From contig CABRXV010000054.1 in the NCBI GenBank assembly GCA_902475005.1, forward strand, positions 1 to 13,911: 13,911 bases of DNA, given 5' to 3'. The translations under genes were made by a program, and so were the position numbers. This stretch comes from CABRXV01 sp900754955. GTDB lineage: Bacteria; Actinomycetota; Coriobacteriia; Coriobacteriales; Eggerthellaceae. The notes under the pieces were generated by a model that saw nothing but the letters and a program-made list of their open reading frames with translations, was not told the DNA's origin and searched no databases. Positions 11,579 to 13,911 of the stretch are shown here, piece after piece; the stretch's first letter is position 1, and each line of letters begins with the position of its first letter.

Positions 11579-13690
11579 CTACAACGTCGCCTGGCGCGCC
11601 ATCTCCTCCTCGAGCTCCTCGGTGAGCGCAAGCCACTCCTCCTCGGCCGCCTCGAGCCGCTTCTTCACCTGAGCGTGCTCGGCGATCACGTCGGTCGACG
11701 CATCCTCGTTCACGTAGAAGTCGGGATCGGCCAGAAGCTCGAGGATCTCCGCCATGCGCGCGTTGTTGCGCTCCATCTGCGCCTCGAGCTCGGCGATGCG
11801 CTTGCGGTGGTGCTTGAGCGCCGCGTACGCGCGGTTGCGCGCCTCGGCCTCGCGCCGCTTCTGCTCCTTGCTCTTCGGCGCGCTCGACCGCGGCGCCGTG
11901 AGCTGAGCCTTGCCGCCCGCAACTGGCGCAGCAGCCTCGCCGTTTGAAGCGGGCTTATCCGCCGCAGCCTTCCCCTTCGCCGCAGACGCCTGCGCGCCTG
12001 CCGCCTTCCCCGCGCCCTTGCCGCGGCCCGCCGCCTCGGCCTCCTCGAAGACGTCGTCGACGAGCGAGCGGTCGGTGGGATCGGGGTTGTCGAGCTGCCC
12101 CGACTTGAAGAGGTAGTAGTCGTAGTCGCCGTCGTACACGGTGAGCTTGCCGGGCATGACCTCGATGATCTTGTTGGCGACGCCGCGGATGAGATGGCGG
12201 TCGTGCGTGATGAGCAGGATGGTGCCCTCGAACGCGTTGAGTGCCTGCTCGAGAATGTCGGCGCTCGCAATGTCGAGGTGGTTCGTCGGCTCGTCGAGGC
12301 AGAGCAGCGGACGCGGCGCCACGAGCATCTTCGCGAGCGCCAGACGGCTCTTCTCGCCGCCCGACAGCACGCTCACCTTCTTCTCCACGTCGTCGCCCTT
12401 GAACAGAAACGCGCCGAGCAGCGTGCGCACCTGGCTGATGCTCCACGCCGGCGCCACGTGATCGAGCTCCTCGAACACCGTGTTGCCGGGCGAAAGCTCC
12501 TCGAGCTGGTGCTGCGCGTAGTAGGTCTTGCTCACGTTGGTGCCGTAGGTGATGGTGCCCGCATCGGGCGTGAGCACGCCGGCGATCATCTTGAGCAGCG
12601 TCGACTTGCCCGCGCCGTTCGGACCGACGAGCGCCACCTTGTCGCCGCGGTACAGCGACAGGTCGAGGCCCTCGTACACCACATGATCGCCGAAGCGCTT
12701 CACGAGGCCGCGCGCGTGCACCACCTCGTCACCGGTGCGCGGCGGCTGCTTGAAGTTGAAGTGGACCGTCTTGCGCTCCTCGGGAATGACGATACGGTTG
12801 GCTTTGATGCGCTCAAGCTTCTGAAGGCGGTCCTGCGCCTGCTTGGCCTTGCTCGCCTTGTAGCGGAAACGCTCGACGAACGCCTCGAGGTGCGCGATCT
12901 CATCGTCCTGCTTCGCCTTCTCGGCGCGCAGGCGCTCGAGGCGCTCCTCGCGCCCTTTCAGGTAGGCGGTGTAGTTGCCCTTGTACAGGTTCACGTGGCC
13001 GTTGTCCACCTCGGCCACACGGTCGACCATGTTGTCCATGAACGCACGGTCGTGGCTCACCACGATGACGGTGCCAGCGTATCCGCGCAGAAAGCCCTCG
13101 AGCCACTTGACGCTCTCGAGATCGAGATGGTTCGTCGGCTCGTCGAGCAGGAGCACCTCGGGATTGCGGATGAGCAGCTTCGCGAGCGCGATGCGCATCT
13201 GCCAGCCGCCCGAGAACTCGTTCGTGGAGCGCGCAAGATCGGCCTCCTTGAAGCCGAGGCCGAACATCACGCCGCGCACCTTCGCCTCGATGACGTAGCC
13301 GCCGAGCTGCTCGAACGCATCGCGCGCGCGGCCCGCCGCCGCCAGCTCGCGCTCGGAGGGGTTCTCGCCGAGCTCGGACTCGAGCTTGCGCAGGCGCTGC
13401 TCGGCCTCAAGCACCTCCACCTGCGATGCCATGACCTCGTCGAAGATGGGGCGGTCGGGCATCTCGATGGCCTCCTGCTCGAGATAGCCCACGCGCGCGC
13501 CCTTCGCCAGGATGATGCGCCCCTCGTCGGCGTCCTCGCGACCCGAGATGATGTTGAGCATGGTGGTTTTGCCCGCGCCGTTCGGACCCACGAGCGCGAG
13601 GCGGTCGTACTCCTCGAGGCGGAACGTGACGTCGGAGAACAGGGTGCGCCCACCGAACGACTTCGAGAGGTGCTCTATCTGTATGATCAT
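11579..13690 (-). CDS. ABC-F family ATPase (YdiF/YheS/Uup-like)
   Basis: A soluble protein with two fused ATP-binding cassettes and no membrane domain. ABC-F proteins act on the ribosome, for example rescuing stalled complexes or protecting from antibiotics. NBD1: Walker A GPNGAGKTT (35-43), signature FSGGWQ (159-164), Walker B LLLDEPTNHLD with E184, and SHDR. A charged linker of about 240-320 residues' span (LKGREERLERLRAEKAKQ..., FRYKASKAKQAQDRLQKLE) is the P-site tRNA-interaction motif. NBD2: GPNGAGKST (356-364), LSGGEKSR (442-449), CLDEPTNHLD with E467. An Ala/Lys-rich linker (about 550-615) and a C-terminal coiled coil (about 615-700) follow. The FRYKASKAKQAQ linker resembles YdiF/YheS more than EttA. 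The ATG at 13690 has only a weak purine stretch upstream. Nothing indicates a resistance role. Confidence 0.93.
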   Translation of the reverse strand: MIIQIEHLSKSFGGRTLFSDVTFRLEEYDRLALVGPNGAGKTTMLNIISGREDADEGRIILAKGARVGYLEQEAIEMPDRPIFDEVMASQVEVLEAEQRLRKLESELGENPSERELAAAGRARDAFEQLGGYVIEAKVRGVMFGLGFKEADLARSTNEFSGGWQMRIALAKLLIRNPEVLLLDEPTNHLDLESVKWLEGFLRGYAGTVIVVSHDRAFMDNMVDRVAEVDNGHVNLYKGNYTAYLKGREERLERLRAEKAKQDDEIAHLEAFVERFRYKASKAKQAQDRLQKLERIKANRIVIPEERKTVHFNFKQPPRTGDEVVHARGLVKRFGDHVVYEGLDLSLYRGDKVALVGPNGAGKSTLLKMIAGVLTPDAGTITYGTNVSKTYYAQHQLEELSPGNTVFEELDHVAPAWSISQVRTLLGAFLFKGDDVEKKVSVLSGGEKSRLALAKMLVAPRPLLCLDEPTNHLDIASADILEQALNAFEGTILLITHDRHLIRGVANKIIEVMPGKLTVYDGDYDYYLFKSGQLDNPDPTDRSLVDDVFEEAEAAGRGKGAGKAAGAQASAAKGKAAADKPASNGEAAAPVAGGKAQLTAPRSSAPKSKEQKRREAEARNRAYAALKHHRKRIAELEAQMERNNARMAEILELLADPDFYVNEDASTDVIAEHAQVKKRLEAAEEEWLALTEELEEEMARQATL

Positions 13691-13787
13691 GGTGAATCAG
13701 TCTTTCGCTGAAATCGGCAGTCGCCGCGCAGGCACGCCGCAGCAGCGGCATGTGCGGCGAACGATAGGTTGTCGTTGCAAACTGGTA

Positions 13788-13793
13788 ATTGTA
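13788..13793 (-). promoter_or_regulatory. Candidate -10 element upstream of the ABC-F gene
   Basis: TACAAT on the minus strand (5/6 to the consensus) about 100 nt before the ATG. A TTGCCG lies 20 bp upstream, a spacing too long for a confident -35. The remaining 13794-13911 shows no gene that can be supported. Confidence 0.38.
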
Positions 13794-13911
13794 GCGCATC
13801 TTCCGCTGCGAGGCGGCAAGCGGCAGAAAGCGGCGGCGGGGCCGGTCGCAAGGCACACCGCGCGACTCGGTCTCCTGTTGCCAGCCGCCCGTCGTCAGAC
13901 GCCCGTCGCTG

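Noticed and set aside
11280..11636. 118-codon minus-strand ORF between the ABC-F gene and trmL
   Set aside because: It overlaps both neighbours' ends, has no Shine-Dalgarno and shows no recognisable domain; possibly a decayed or repeat sequence, but not supportable.
12194..13711. 505-codon plus-strand open frame opposite the ABC-F gene
   Set aside because: Its His/Arg/Leu-rich sequence mirrors the ABC-F codons; no family resemblance.
1..13911. CRISPR arrays, tRNA or rRNA genes, insertion sequences
   Set aside because: No regularly spaced repeats, no tRNA or rRNA-like segments and no transposase motifs were found on either strand.

Overview
The window is GC-rich DNA whose recognisable long genes all lie on the minus strand. 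The set (plsC, cmk, aroA, tyrA, rluB, scpB, scpA, an M50 protease, a CPA1 antiporter, trmL, an ABC-F ATPase) is chromosomal housekeeping of a Gram-positive kind. The strong GC codon bias, Ala-rich low-complexity tails and gene grouping suggest an actinobacterium of the Coriobacteriia type (Eggerthella/Gordonibacter-like). That assignment is inference; no rRNA or other taxonomic marker is present.

Layout in the direction of transcription (right to left): ABC-F ATPase (13690-11579); trmL (11286-10825); a 642-bp intergenic region (10183-10824); CPA1 Na+/H+ antiporter (10182-8230); a tight M50 protease-scpA-scpB run (8130-5755); a 319-bp repeat-bearing gap; rluB (5435-4617); a 234-bp gap with dyad repeats and a promoter; then tyrA-aroA-cmk-plsC (4382 to beyond the left edge). 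tyrA/aroA overlap by 11 bp, aroA/cmk abut and scpA/scpB are 3 bp apart, so these look translationally coupled. tyrA and aroA make aromatic amino-acid precursors. cmk and plsC serve nucleotide and phospholipid synthesis. scpAB encode the non-SMC subunits of condensin. rluB, trmL and the ABC-F protein act on the translation machinery.

The most interesting part is 10183-10824. It holds (i) a perfect parS centromere site, 4-5 kb from the genes for SMC-ScpAB, the complex that ParB-parS recruits; (ii) a plus-strand 28-codon ORF for a hydrophobic peptide with a basic tail, whose Shine-Dalgarno lies in a hairpin loop; (iii) a good minus-strand promoter pointing back at that ORF; and (iv) a 13-nt segment of the ORF's 5' leader repeated in inverse orientation downstream, with further partial complementarity to the Shine-Dalgarno. 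Together these resemble a type I toxin-antitoxin locus, or a peptide gene with 5'-3' fold-back control. This is a hypothesis from sequence layout only. A second unexplained structure is a mirror-arranged set of four GAAATGCACG-type motifs in the scpB-rluB gap, with both pairs spaced exactly 41 bp.
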